Notes under the pieces: generated by a model
The model's input: the letters and a program-made list of their open reading frames with translations, nothing else
Databases searched by the model: none
What the model was told of the DNA's origin: nothing
Translations under genes and position numbers: made by a program
In this document: positions 1 to 10,400 of the stretch, one piece after another
Layout of the letters: each line of letters opens with the position of its first letter
Numbering within the stretch: position 1 is the stretch's first letter
Assembly: GCA_002104985.1 (NCBI GenBank)
Contig: MCGO01000019.1
Span: 248,001 to 312,000, forward strand
DNA from: Rhizoclosmatium globosum
Taxonomy: Eukaryota; Chytridiomycota; Chytridiomycetes; Chytridiales; Chytriomycetaceae
Reading direction: 5' to 3'
Length of the DNA: 64,000 nucleotides

Positions 1-141
1 ACGTGGAAAGGAAAGAAAAATATGATTAACTGATATCATATGTGAATTTGTCATGATATTGTGGCAAAGCTTGTATCACTCTTTTGTTCCACGATTTGGA
101 TCCCGGAACGGAAGGAGGCTTTGAAATCTCATCCAAATTGC

Positions 142-289
142 ATGTCCTGTTCGACAGCATTCACAGTCTGGGACGCCAGCGGTGCCGCAGACTTCAGTCA
201 ATGCTTTGAAGAGAAGTAAGTTATAACGTACTTGTGTTTTGTGGCTGACTGAGTGAAACCCAGCGTCCTCTCAGTTGTTGTGTCATCAG
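142..289 (+). pseudogene. MRP/ABCC transporter, 5' fragment cut off by the transposon
   Basis: This is the N-terminal end of the ABC transporter whose remainder begins at 7418. Exon 1 runs from the ATG at 142 to 215, a 48-bp GTAAGT...CAG intron follows (216-263), and exon 2 starts at 264 and is interrupted after 289. The peptide contains DFSQCFEEN, matching the conserved (D/P)F(T)QCF motif at the start of YCF1/MRP proteins. No in-frame ATG lies between the upstream stop at 43-45 and 142, so 142 is the best start. Past 289 the frame enters the transposon and stops within about 15 codons. Inserted DNA therefore separates the promoter and first 33 codons from the rest of the gene. The identity is firm because the reading frame and the family motif continue exactly across the insertion. 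Confidence 0.85.
278..289 (+). repeat. Target-site duplication, left copy
   Basis: The 12 bases TTGTGTCATCAG are repeated at 7418-7429. In the rejoined transporter exon this sequence occurs once and codes for part of the first membrane segment. Confidence 0.9.
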
Positions 290-295
290 AGCTAT

Positions 296-328
296 TTACA
301 AATGGGGGAAAATGTGGAAAGTGAGTGA
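296..328 (+). repeat. Terminal inverted repeat, left
   Basis: 33 bases around ATGGGGGAAAATGTGG match the reverse complement of 7381-7413 with one difference. Similarity fades over the last few bases toward the target duplication. Confidence 0.9.
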
Positions 329-394
329 TTGAATAGAATAGGAAAACAGAGTAAGTCTGAATAAATATGCCTTGTCTGCTACAGAGTTTGCAAC

Positions 395-480
395 CCTCTC
401 CTTTACAAAACGCACGCGGCGCGCTCGCGCGAGTATACCTCTCCTTTACAAAACGCACGCGGCGCGCACGCGCGAGTATA
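395..480 (+). repeat. Two tandem 43-bp GC-rich units in the transposon's left end
   Basis: Two adjacent copies (395-437 and 438-480) each hold a run of alternating CG that is close to self-complementary, followed by GAGTATA. They sit between the left TIR and the minisatellite. They could be transposase binding sites, but that is a guess. Confidence 0.75.
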
Positions 481-606
481 TGCACCCATGCCTGGCGACA
501 CGCACGTAAATACGTATACGCAGCATTACAAGACGTCTGCTTGTCGGTGTACCCTTCATTTTTCTACCCTTTCTTTCGTCCATCCTTCTGTTATCCATTA
601 AGTCTC

Positions 607-1110
607 TCGAATCAATCTTTCAATCCTTCAATTCACTCACTTGCTCTATTCCGTCTCTCCAATCAATCTTTCAATCCTTCAATTCTCTCACTTGCTCTAT
701 TCCGTCTCTTCAATCAATCTTTCAATCCATCAATCCTTCAATTCACTCACTTGCTCTATTCCGTCTCTCCAATCAATCTTTCAATCCTTCAATTCTCTCA
801 CTTGCTCTATTCCGTCTCTTCAATCAATCTTTCAATCCATCAATCCTTCAATTCACTCACTTGCTCTATTCCGTCTCTCCAATCAATCTTTCAATCCTTC
901 AATTCTCTCACTTGCTCTATTCCGTCTCTTCAATCAATCCTTCAATCTTTCAATCCTTCAATTCACTCACTTGCTCTATTCCGTCTCTCCAATCAATCTT
1001 TCAATCCTTCAATTCTCTCACTTGCTCTATTCCGTCTCTCCAATCAATCTTTCAATCCATGAATCCTTCAATTCACTCAATCCTTCAATTGTTCAATCCT
1101 TCAATTTGCG
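607..1110 (+). repeat. Left subterminal minisatellite of the transposon
   Basis: About ten imperfect copies of a 50-60 bp pyrimidine-rich unit containing CAATCAATCTTTCAATCC and CACTTGCTCTATTCCGTCTC. Unit lengths alternate through loss or gain of a CAATC-type block. Long open frames here are repeat artefacts. The unit is recognisably the reverse complement of the right-hand array at 6640-7165, so the two arrays form a long imperfect inverted repeat. Confidence 0.9.
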
Positions 1111-1149
1111 CAATTTTTCTTTGTCATTTAATCACCTTACCTTCAACGG

Positions 1150-4100
1150 ATGTCTGAACTTTCAAGCAGCCAACCCTGTGAATCATGTGGAATTGAATCG
1201 GGACCCAGGAAGACAGACAGGATTCCAGAAAGAATTCGATTGTGCCAGTCGTGCTGTTACTGCAGATCCTGTCGTGGCACCTTCATCCCAAAACAGCGGG
1301 AAAAGACTTGTGGCTCCTGCTTAGATAATAAGGCGAGAAAGAAAATGAAAGCAGGATCAGAGGTGAATGTCCAGTATAACTGTATAAGTTTTCTGTTGAC
1401 CAATACGAAAGGTGCCTCCCATAATGGGATCACTGCAATCACCCTTCACCTGGAAATACATCCTTGCAATGCCGAATGAGAACTTTAAACAACTTCCAGA
1501 GACGTTTTATGCTAAAGCAGTACCAGAATCAAGTGACACTGCTATCACCTTAGATATTTTGCAGAAGATAGAGGGATTGGGATACCGCTTTAGGTACGTA
1601 GCGTCTCATAGATCACCGCATACTTACTTAGAATAGTCGAAGCACTGGGGGTTTCTCGATGAAGGACGGTGGCCGATCATATTACTTCAGTTGTTTACAA
1701 TCGCTCGAGTTTCACAATGCCAAACATGGCGCAAGGCTCCGGGCACGGATCAATCATATTGTGTCAAATTCGGTTGCCAAACCGCATAAATCTCGTCAAA
1801 GTATGGAGCGGTTTCCATGTGCTGGTCGGCTCATTGTGACTTGCTGTGAAACTCACGTTGAAGTGACTTACAAGCACACCGATCATGCCTACTACCACGA
1901 TTGTAGTCTTCCAGAATCATCTAAATCTGTGATTGAAAAGATGGTGAAAAGTGGACACCAGTTGAATGACATTACACGTGCTGTTCTTGACGGAATTGTT
2001 GGCGAAGTATGATCGTTCTGTTATTCCACTAAGACTGACTATTTAGAATAGGTTAAATTTACAACCAAAACTATTCGAGACTATTATGACCGACTTACTG
2101 AAAAACTGTGGAAGTTGGATCCAAATGATCCTTGGAACTCGATACGCCTCATGGGTGAATCTGAATGTTTGTATTCTGCTTTGAGCAATCCGATTTCTCA
2201 AACTGACTATATTTGATATAGTAGGGAGATCTCTTGTCTCGCGCATTCAGATGGAAAACGTTGAAAACATAAAAATGGAAGCTTTTGTTCTTTCAAATAT
2301 ATTCAAAGAATACGCTAGCAAGGTTTCAGAGGTCGGGATCGATTCAACATGTGAGTTATTGATTAGTTTTTGGTTAATATTCTGAAATCAGTCCAGGGAA
2401 TACAACGTCAAACAACGTTGAACTTTTTGTTGTGATGGGATATGTTCCAATCATTGGTGCAGGAGTGCCGCTGGCATTTCTTTACGTAAAAACATCTATT
2501 CCGGATTACGAGCGCCGCAAACAATTAAAGACCAAAGTTCTCACAAGCTTTCTTTCTCATCTCAGAGATCACGGAGTTTCACCACATACTACCTTGTCGG
2601 ATAAGGATTTTGCCGAAATCAATGCGTTAAAGTCAACCTGGCCTCTGGCAAAACATCAGCTATGTTATTGGCATTGTAACCGCGCCATCAAGATTCGCTT
2701 ATGCTCTCGAGAGAAAGCTCCTCGTAACTACAATGTGGAAGAGGCTCGTGCCTTGTTTTCATTCATTGACAGTGATTTTGTCCCAATTAATCAAGCCACA
2801 AGAATTTGGGAAGACCCACCTTCCACTCCTCTGAAGCCCATTAAGTTACGTATTTCGCCACAATACGTGGATGATGTGGATCCTAGCTCGGAGGGAACTG
2901 AGTCGGAAGCTGAAAAAGATGCAGAAGATGTTCGACAGTGAGTCATGTACTGTTGAGTTAAACCTTATATGTCTAATGCCTCAATATAGCATTATTAAAA
3001 ACACATTCAACAAAGATTACTGTGACATGTCAGTTGCTGAGGTTAAGTCTGTGTTCAAAGCTTTGTCTGATTTCCACGAAGAAATGCGCCTCAACTGCTC
3101 TGATTGGTCATCTGATGAAGCAGATGAATTCCAATTTTTAGAGCTTGCGAATTTAGTTGTGGACCATCACCAAGACCTTTCGAGTGTTTCTAAACGCACT
3201 TCTACGGCACCCAACAAGACTTACGTTTTCTGCCCAGCTCCACACAGGGCACTCATCATGAGGCTCTTTTCAAGACATTTTTGCTTCCATCCTCTGATTT
3301 ACGAGAGAGATATTCAATTCACAACAGGAGAGAGTGTGTGGGTACATGCTGTGAAAGAAATGTACCATCATTGTTATCGAAATCGACTTTGTGAAGTTTG
3401 GGCATACTTGTGGAATGAATGGTATCGACCTGGCCGGTGGGAGCTTTGGATGCGTGCTTCACGTGCCAACTTCATTTCAGAAAAGCGGACTACCATGATG
3501 CTGGAATCATTTTTCCGTGCACTAAAGTGCGTTGATTTATTAGAAGTGCGCCGCCCTCGTCTGGATCGTCTTTTCTTCATTATGTTGCGGAAAACAATTC
3601 CAAGGACAGAATTCAATTATTTGAGGTCAAATTTCCGCCATATCGTTATGACCTCTGCTCAACGAGCAATGAAAAAGTCTTGGATGAATCTTTTACAGCG
3701 AAGAATACTCGGAACTTATCACACAGACGTTACTACATGGTCGTGTAACTGTGGGAGTCTTAAATACAACCCCTATCTTCTATGCAAGCACTTAGTTCAA
3801 CAAGCTACAGTTATGATGACCTGTCAGTACGATACACCCACAAACTCATTAACTTTGGATCAGCGTGCGGCTCTTTTGGATGCCGTTCATGGTTCATTCT
3901 TCCTTACAGTAAAACCTCAAACAATGCAGCCATTCTACAACATTCCCTTATATATGCAATCGACCAAGCAAGCCGGTATATCCAGCGAATCTGCAGAATT
4001 GTTAACTAGTGCAGGATTTCCAAGTGTGAGATTCGATACAGAAGAATCTGTCAATAATACTGTCAATAAGGAACAAATGCTTGCAACATTGCAGAGAATG

Positions 4101-4283
4101 CACGACCTTGTTTCAAGCCAAACCAATGAAACCTTTTTGGCACGTTTGAATAGTGATGTCATTAGCCCAATTCAGGTCTATGAAAGAAAGTTACGCGTGG
4201 CATTGAATCTGAGGAAGCCACGTACTTGGGATGCTAAATATTCAGTTGCGTGGGGTTATGAAGGTGACACAGACGAGGTTTGA
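1150..4283 (+). CDS. Mutator-like transposase, intact, seven exons
   Basis: Transposase expected to cut and join the element's ends in the nucleus. Exons: 1150-1362, 1412-1593, 1637-2006, 2052-2154, 2222-2350, 2397-2937, 2990-4283; introns are 43-67 bp with GT...AG ends and phases agree throughout (2832 nt, 943 aa). Residues 1-71 form a cysteine-rich zinc-binding-like region (CESC, CQSCCYCRSC, CGSC). The MULE core follows: D330 in GIDSTWNT, the GYVPIIGAGVPLAF strand, D401 in LSDKDFAEI, CYWHCNRAI, and E685 in MMLESFFRALK. These fit the MULE DDE layout. A SWIM finger CxCx10CxH follows (C765, C767, C778, H780). An acidic linker lies near residues 500-515. All catalytic residues are present, so the gene is probably active. 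Starting at 1150 keeps the Cys-rich exon; a later start is possible. Confidence 0.88.
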
Positions 4284-4642
4284 ATATGACATTGAAAATA
4301 AATGTTGTTTCGTTTCTTTACCTTTAATCTAAAACGTGACATAATAATGATATTCACTACAAGCGCATGTGATGCTTTGAAATTGTAGGGTGGCATCAGG
4401 CAGGTGACCAGTGGATGTTTTGGGAACAACAAAAGATTAGGTAAAAAAATATATCAGAGAACTTCAAAATTTGATTAAAACATAGATTTGTGTAAACCTG
4501 TAAGTTAATGACCCATTCTCTCGGACAGTGTCCAGAATTTAGGTGGGTGGCAGTCTGGGTGGCAGACGTCAGATGAGCACAACAGGCTGTTGCGGGAGAC
4601 AAATTGCAAAGCAGCAAAAACCTATATATATTTGGCAGAGGA
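4284..4642. other. Spacer between the two transposon genes
   Basis: About 360 bp with no convincing coding content. It should hold the transposase 3' end and the promoter of the second gene. An AT-rich CTATATATAT tract lies only some 12 bp before the second ATG, too close to be a standard TATA box. Confidence 0.5.
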
Positions 4643-6517
4643 ATGAGCGAAGGAACGGAAATGGACCAACAAACTCCTGGAACCGCATCAACTCAACCCC
4701 CTCTTTTGCTGGAGGAAGATATTGATACAGCCTGTGCCATGGATGTAAGGATCTCTTTGATTATTTCTATATCAACGTGTATTCTTCAAGGCTACTGTTA
4801 TGCCAGAAGTTTTCCGCGGGGTGTACACTGAGCTAGCGGAAACAAACGTCAATCATGGAAATCCTTGGATGTACTTTGTCTGTACTGTCCCTTTAGTAGG
4901 TTTGATATTTGGTCAGGACTGTTCATCCAACGCTTCGTTTTAGGTGTTTTGGTCTCTGTGTAACTCCGCCGTTCGCATCACTCCAACGTGGAAACCTGTC
5001 ACAATGATAAGCATTGAGATCGTTGGGCCTCCTGGAACTGGAAAGTCTACCATGATCAAGGAAGCAACAAGAACTTTTGCCAAAGCTGTATAAGTGGCCG
5101 AGAAATGAAATCCTTGTCTGACCTTGTATCTTACCAAACAGAGACGAGTTATCAAGATTGCAAACGGACTTAAGCGCCTACCAAATTCGTTTGATATGGA
5201 TGCCGCTCATATCACTTTTGAGCTATCAGATGTTCCGATCAATATGCTGGCGTTGGAATTTCGCAACCAAAACAATCATGCGCTCAAGTTTATGGATGAG
5301 CTTGGAGTAACGTTGATATCTATTTCTATAGCCCCTAACCTGAGTTATAGCAATTCTGGGAAAAGGCGAAAGACAGAGCCCACGCTTCCCAATACTGCTC
5401 ACTGATTGACTGTCTGCCACTTACACTTCCATCCACACGCCAGAGTAGTCAAATTGAGTCTGAGCCTCTCTCGCAGTTGGAGTATTCTCGCTTTGCAATG
5501 TTTGGCGCGACAACAGTAAGATAAAGTTATCATAAAATTCCTCTAATCTGACTAAATGCTTCTCAGACAAAATCAAAAGTAAACTACACGTCTAAAGCTC
5601 CCATTGTTGATAGTGGATTACTGTATCGTTTCCATACCTACTTACTTGACCCGAAAGCGTTCCTCCCGTTCAATATGGACACTGCAAGAAAGACTTACCC
5701 TCAAAACATCATCCCCTTGATGATTAGTACCATATATCTGCTTTTTAGGGACACGCTTGTGCCTGGTATGTGCCTTGTTTTCCTTCACAGTGGTGCTAAG
5801 AGTCTTACAGGCGGGGAACAATTTGAATTTCGCATTCAAGAAGGCGCTGCTTTTGAAAAACTCGTATTCGATATTCAACAAAAGGAGGGTATTTTACGTG
5901 ATACCAAGAATTACAGTGAACACTATCGTGAGCTTGCAAGCAAACACAAACAATCCCTCGCTGTTTATTCTGTAGCAGTTCACGTTGTCACTTGCTTTTT
6001 TCAACTTTGTGCTCAAAGGTTCAATATTGTTGAAGGAGATCCGACAGAGAAGGGATTCTGGGGTGACATTGATTTATGGGATAATGCTCAGTTGGCAAGA
6101 AAGGCTATTGAACTTGCCAAACACATGAGTTCTCCTACCATGCGCAACAGATTATCTGAAGTATCGTTGGAATCGTTGAATGGAGCCGCCACACTTGTTA
6201 ACGCTACAACCAACAGTATGTTGCATCTTTTGTCTCTTTCAAACTGCAGCACTGGTTATAGTACGAGGTACACATTTCTATTTTTTTTATAAAACTTCTC
6301 TGACTTTACTTATGCAGAGCCAAAGTCCAGTGAATCGGTTGCTGCCAAGAACTTAAGTGGGAAAAAGGTTAAAGCCAAAGCTCGTAAATATGTTCCTTCT
6401 CCATTGCAACCAACCAGAAGCTTTGACCAGGCGGGCGAGGGCAAATTAGCAATCTCGAAACGAACTTGCCGCTCTGTTAAGACATTGGATTACGCTGAAG
6501 ACGGTGATTCCGAATAA
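4643..6517 (+). CDS. P-loop ATPase-like passenger protein of the transposon (DUF3987-like)
   Basis: Predicted exons 4643-4744, 4791-4895, 4944-5087, 5142-5306, 5351-5515, 5567-6215, 6318-6517 total 1530 nt (509 aa) with consistent phases. Walker A is GPPGTGKST at residues 97-105, preceded by a hydrophobic stretch. A candidate Walker B, LKFMDELGQFW, spans the 5306/5351 junction. The C-terminal half has a helical KHKQSLAVYSVAVHVVTCF region followed by an ARKAIELAKHM helix, as in DUF3987 ATPases found beside primase or helicase modules in bacteria and phages. The tail is basic (GKKVKAKARKY) and may be nuclear-targeting. The last intron (6216-6317, 102 bp) is long and may hide an 18-base exon. 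The gene lies between the two minisatellites, so it belongs to the element. The family call is from motif layout only; function is unknown. Confidence 0.6.
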
Positions 6518-6639
6518 TGACCGTGTTGTTATTCAAACCATAATTTATTGTAGTGCTATTTATTTGAAGTGATAAGTGAGCAAATTTATGTGATTGAAGT
6601 GAAATATATGTGATTGAAGTGAATCGACGTTTTGATGAG

Positions 6640-7165
6640 CAAATTGATTGAATTGACGGATTGGATTACAGAGAGGGATTGAACAAAAGACAAAAGTGAG
6701 CGAATTGATTGAATTGACGGATTGATTAGAGAGAGGGATTGAACGAACGATGAAAGTGAGCGAATTGATTGAATTGACGGATTGGATTACAGAGAGGGAT
6801 TGAACAAATGACAAAAGTGAGCGAATTGATTGAATTGACGGATTGATTGGAGAGAGGGATTGAACGAACGATGAAAGTGAGCGAATTGATTGAATTGACG
6901 GATTGATTGGAGAGAGGGATTGAACGAAACGATGAAAGTGAGCGAATTGATTGAATTGATGGATTGATTGATTGGAGAGAGGGATTGAACGAACGATGAA
7001 AGTGAGCGAATTGATTGAATTGATGGATTGATTGGAGAGAGGGATTGAACGAAACGATGAAAGTGAGCGAATTGATTGAATTGATGGATTGATTGATTGG
7101 AGAGAGGGATTGAACGAACGATGAAAGTGAGCGAATTGATTGAATTGATGGATTGACGGATTGTA
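6640..7165 (-). repeat. Right subterminal minisatellite of the transposon
   Basis: About nine copies of a roughly 60-bp purine-rich unit containing GTGAGCGAATTGATTGAATT and GAGAGAGGGATTGAAC. Read on the minus strand it resembles the left array (CCAATCAATC and CACTC-type blocks shared). Minus-strand open frames across it are repeat artefacts. Confidence 0.9.
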
Positions 7166-7325
7166 GGATTGTACGACTGATTGGACTGGGTTGAGAGAGG
7201 AAGGAAAGAGGAGAGGTTGGTGGGGAGGGGGGCATAAAATACGCGAAGGAAGAACAAAAAAATGCGTACGGAATAAGACACCCTGCGTGCGGTATTGCGT
7301 GTGATTTTCGAAACATCATGTGTAT

Positions 7326-7368
7326 ACATCTTCCGCCCCTCGTGAAAGAATGAAGACGCGGAAGATGT
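7326..7368. repeat. Small hairpin near the transposon's right end
   Basis: Perfect 11-base arms, ACATCTTCCGC at 7326-7336 and its complement at 7358-7368, are separated by 21 bases. The hairpin lies about 50 bp inside the right terminus and has no clear left-end counterpart. Confidence 0.6.
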
Positions 7369-7380
7369 GTGTCAACTCAC

Positions 7381-7413
7381 TCACTCACTTTCCACATTTT
7401 CCCCCATCTGTAA
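7381..7413 (-). repeat. Terminal inverted repeat, right
   Basis: Partner of 296-328 in inverted orientation, with 32 of 33 positions identical. Confidence 0.9.
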
Positions 7414-7417
7414 TCAT

Positions 7418-7429
7418 TTGTGTCATCAG
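7418..7429 (+). repeat. Target-site duplication, right copy
   Basis: Identical 12-bp partner of 278-289. The transporter frame resumes here; the apparent GTG start at 7420 is only a valine codon inside the interrupted exon. Confidence 0.9.
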
Positions 7430-10400
7430 CTGCCATCCTCTTTGCAGCTTTCAGATTGACCTACCTCCGTCACAAGAAAGTCATTGAACCTCGTCTTACA
7501 AAATGGCATATCACTGCCAACAGAATGACCTCTTTGCTATCACTTATTGCATCTCTTGCTGCTCTTATCCTTGCCGCCATCTCCTCATCTTCTAGTGGTT
7601 CAGTCACTTTGGCTGCCGCTTTCTCCGTTGCTGCCTCCATCGGTGCAGCTGCTTCCCTCTATGTTGAACACACACGTTTGGCCCGTGCTTCCACTGGACT
7701 CATGCTCTACTGGCTCTTTGCCTTTATCGTATGGGTCATTCGCATCAGAACCCGCTTTGTATTAGGACAGACTGATGCATTGGTCTATGTTTTTATTGTT
7801 CAAGCTGTCTTGAATGCCGTATCATTCATCCTCGAGAACATGACATTCGTGCAAGACTTTGAAACTGGAAAAAGGGTCCGTCCAACTCCTCTTGGTTCAA
7901 ACGTGAACGTCTTTTCTCGTGTAACCTACTGGTATATGCAGCCGCTTCTTGTAAAGGGCGCGCAGAAGGAACTGGAACTCGATGACCTGTGGAAGCCAGA
8001 CCGCAGTCAGTCAAGTTCTGCAATCATTAACCGCTTCCAAGTTCGCTGGAAGGCGGAAATTGAATCTGCAAAAGGCAAGGACAAGAAGCCTTGGTTGATT
8101 CGTGCGCTTTTGTTGGCCTTCTATCCGGCTTTGATTGTCGGCTTCTTCCAGTACTGGATTTCTTTCATCTGTGTGTTTATCCAGCCTATGCTGCTCGACA
8201 GTATCTTAAGTTTTATCGCTGACCCTAATGGAAAGAACTATATGGGATACATTCTTGCTGCTGCCATTTTGCTTAATGGTATACTGAATGTCACAATGAA
8301 TATTCAGCAATTTATTACTTCTTTGGGTGTAGGGTGAGTTTTCATTGAATGTTTAAAATGGGGCTGACGATGAAACAGGTATCAAATTCGTTCAGCCCTT
8401 TGTACCTCCATTTTCCGCAAGTCTCTCAATCTCACCAACACTGCTCGTCAAGCTACATCCACTGGTCATATCAACAACATGCTCGCAGCTGACACCCAAC
8501 ACGTGATGTGGTTCATGGTTGCTTTCTTTGACCCAATCGGTATTCCAGTCAGAATTGCCGTTGCAATTTACTTCTTGTGGCAACAACTCGGAGTCGCTTG
8601 TCTCGCCGGTCTCGGTGTCATTCTCCTCGCGATTCCTATCCAAGCTGCGATTGGTAAAATCCTCATGAATCGATTTGACGAAAAGCAATCCCGCGGAGAC
8701 GTTCGTATCGAAGTCGTGAACGAAACTCTCGCTAGTATCAAGCTGCTCAAGCTTTATGGGTGGGATACTTTGTTCCATAAGAGAGTTAGTGATTCTCGTC
8801 AAGAGGAACTCAAGTCTATAAAGTCTATTGGTATCATGAAGTCATGGGAGACCTTGGTCGGCTCGGTTGCTCCTCTTTTCGTTTCGTTGGCGTCATTCGC
8901 TGTTTACAGTATCATCAACACTGCTCCAGATCAAGCTCTTAATGCTAGTCGTATTTTCGTGTCCTTGTCTCTGTTCAATATCTTGTCTGAGCCCATTATG
9001 TACCTCGGTTGGATTTTCGCAACAGGTTCTGCTTGTTACATTTCGCTGAATCGTATGCAAGAGTTCTTGCTCTTGGAGGAGTTGGATGATTCTAATGTCA
9101 AGCGTGAAATCGCCAAGGATGGAAACGTTATTGCTGTCAAAAATGGAACTTTCAAGTGGGATGCTGCTGCTGAAGAATCCACGTTGAGCGATATTAATAC
9201 GGTGCGCACTAATGTCCACTCTTCGAAACACCTAACCCTCGTCATCTGTAGACTGTTCCTCAGGGATCTCTGACGGCTGTGATTGGTCGTGTTGGAACTG
9301 GAAAGAGTTCGTTCATTTCGTCGCTTCTTGGTGATATGCACAAAGTCAGCGGTGAAGTGCGTGTGTCCGGTTCTGTTGCCTACGTAAGTCAACAAGCTTG
9401 GATTGAGAATGCCACAATCCGTGACAACATTTTGTTTGGATCTGAATACAATGAGAAGAAGTATCAAGGTAAAGACTCACCTTTACCTAAACAATGCCTT
9501 AATCTGTATCTTTAGCTGTCATCGATGCATGTGCTCTCCGTCGAGACTTGACCTTGTTAGTGTCTGGTGACATGACGGAAATTGGAGAAAAGGGTGTCAA
9601 CCTTTCCGGAGGCCAGAAGCAGCGTCTTTCCTTGGCTCGTGCTGTCTACAATGATGCTGAAATCTACCTGTTGGATGACGTTCTCTCTGCTGTTGACGCC
9701 CACGTCGACAAACACATTTTCGACAATGTCATCGGCCCACGTGGAATGCTCAGTGGGAAGACTCGTGTCTTTGTCACTCACGGAGTTCACCATCTTCCAT
9801 CTTGCGACAAAATCATTGTCATCAAGGACAAGACGATCGAACAGCAAGGCTCTTACCAAGAACTGATTGACCAAGAGGGAACTTTCAAGGTCTTGATCGA
9901 AGAGTTTGCTCATGATGTTGTAATGGAGAAGGAGGACGGAGACGACAAGACTGATTCCAAGGATTCTATTGAAACCAAGGTTGTTGTTGATGATAAACAA
10001 GTCAGCGTTGTCAAGGCTGAAGAAGTTGATGAGAAGGAAGAGGAGGGAAAACTCATGACCAAGGAAGAAGCTGGAAAGGGTCTTGCCAAGGCTTCCGTCT
10101 TTGTCAAGTACATGCGGGCTGCTGGAATGTCTTGGGTCATTCTTTCTTTCGTTTTGCTTGTTGGTTCTCAAGTTGCGACTGTCGGAACTGGTATCTGGTT
10201 GACCAATTGGTCCTCTGGTAGTGGAACTAACACTACAGGCTACTACCTCGGCATTTACGGATTCTTGGTCATTCTCGCGTCCACGTTGAGTCTGTTCACC
10301 AACTTGACCATGTATGTCAAAGTTGGGCAAAACGCTGCAAGAGTCCTTCATTCGAATATGTTGGAAGGTGTCATGAACTCGCCAATGTCATTCTTTGACA

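Larger units (their letters stand above)
290..7417. mobile_element. Two-gene Mutator-like (MULE) DNA transposon with minisatellite-bearing inverted ends
   Basis: A 7.1 kb element is inserted in a transporter exon. Seen directly: a 12-bp direct repeat flanks it (278-289 and 7418-7429), 33-bp inverted repeats with one mismatch lie just inside (296-328 and 7381-7413), and minisatellite arrays in opposite orientation follow further inward. It encodes a MULE transposase and a P-loop ATPase on the + strand. MULEs make 8-11 bp target duplications; the extra matching base or two here may be chance, so the exact ends are uncertain by a few bases. Both genes are open and spliceable, and the TIRs are nearly identical, so the element looks young and potentially autonomous. 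Foldback/NOF-type elements also have tandem repeats in their inverted ends and MULE-related transposases; that comparison is my inference. Confidence 0.88.

Noticed and set aside
367..1324. Long overlapping + strand open frames rich in Ser/Leu/Phe/Asn
   Set aside because: They are read-through of the 50-60 bp minisatellite; the repeat period and composition explain them.
6560..7329. Minus-strand open frames of up to about 200 codons
   Set aside because: Same cause: the right-hand minisatellite array of the transposon.
7420..8337. A gene starting at GTG 7420
   Set aside because: The GTG is an internal valine codon of the split transporter; the true start lies at 142, before the insertion.
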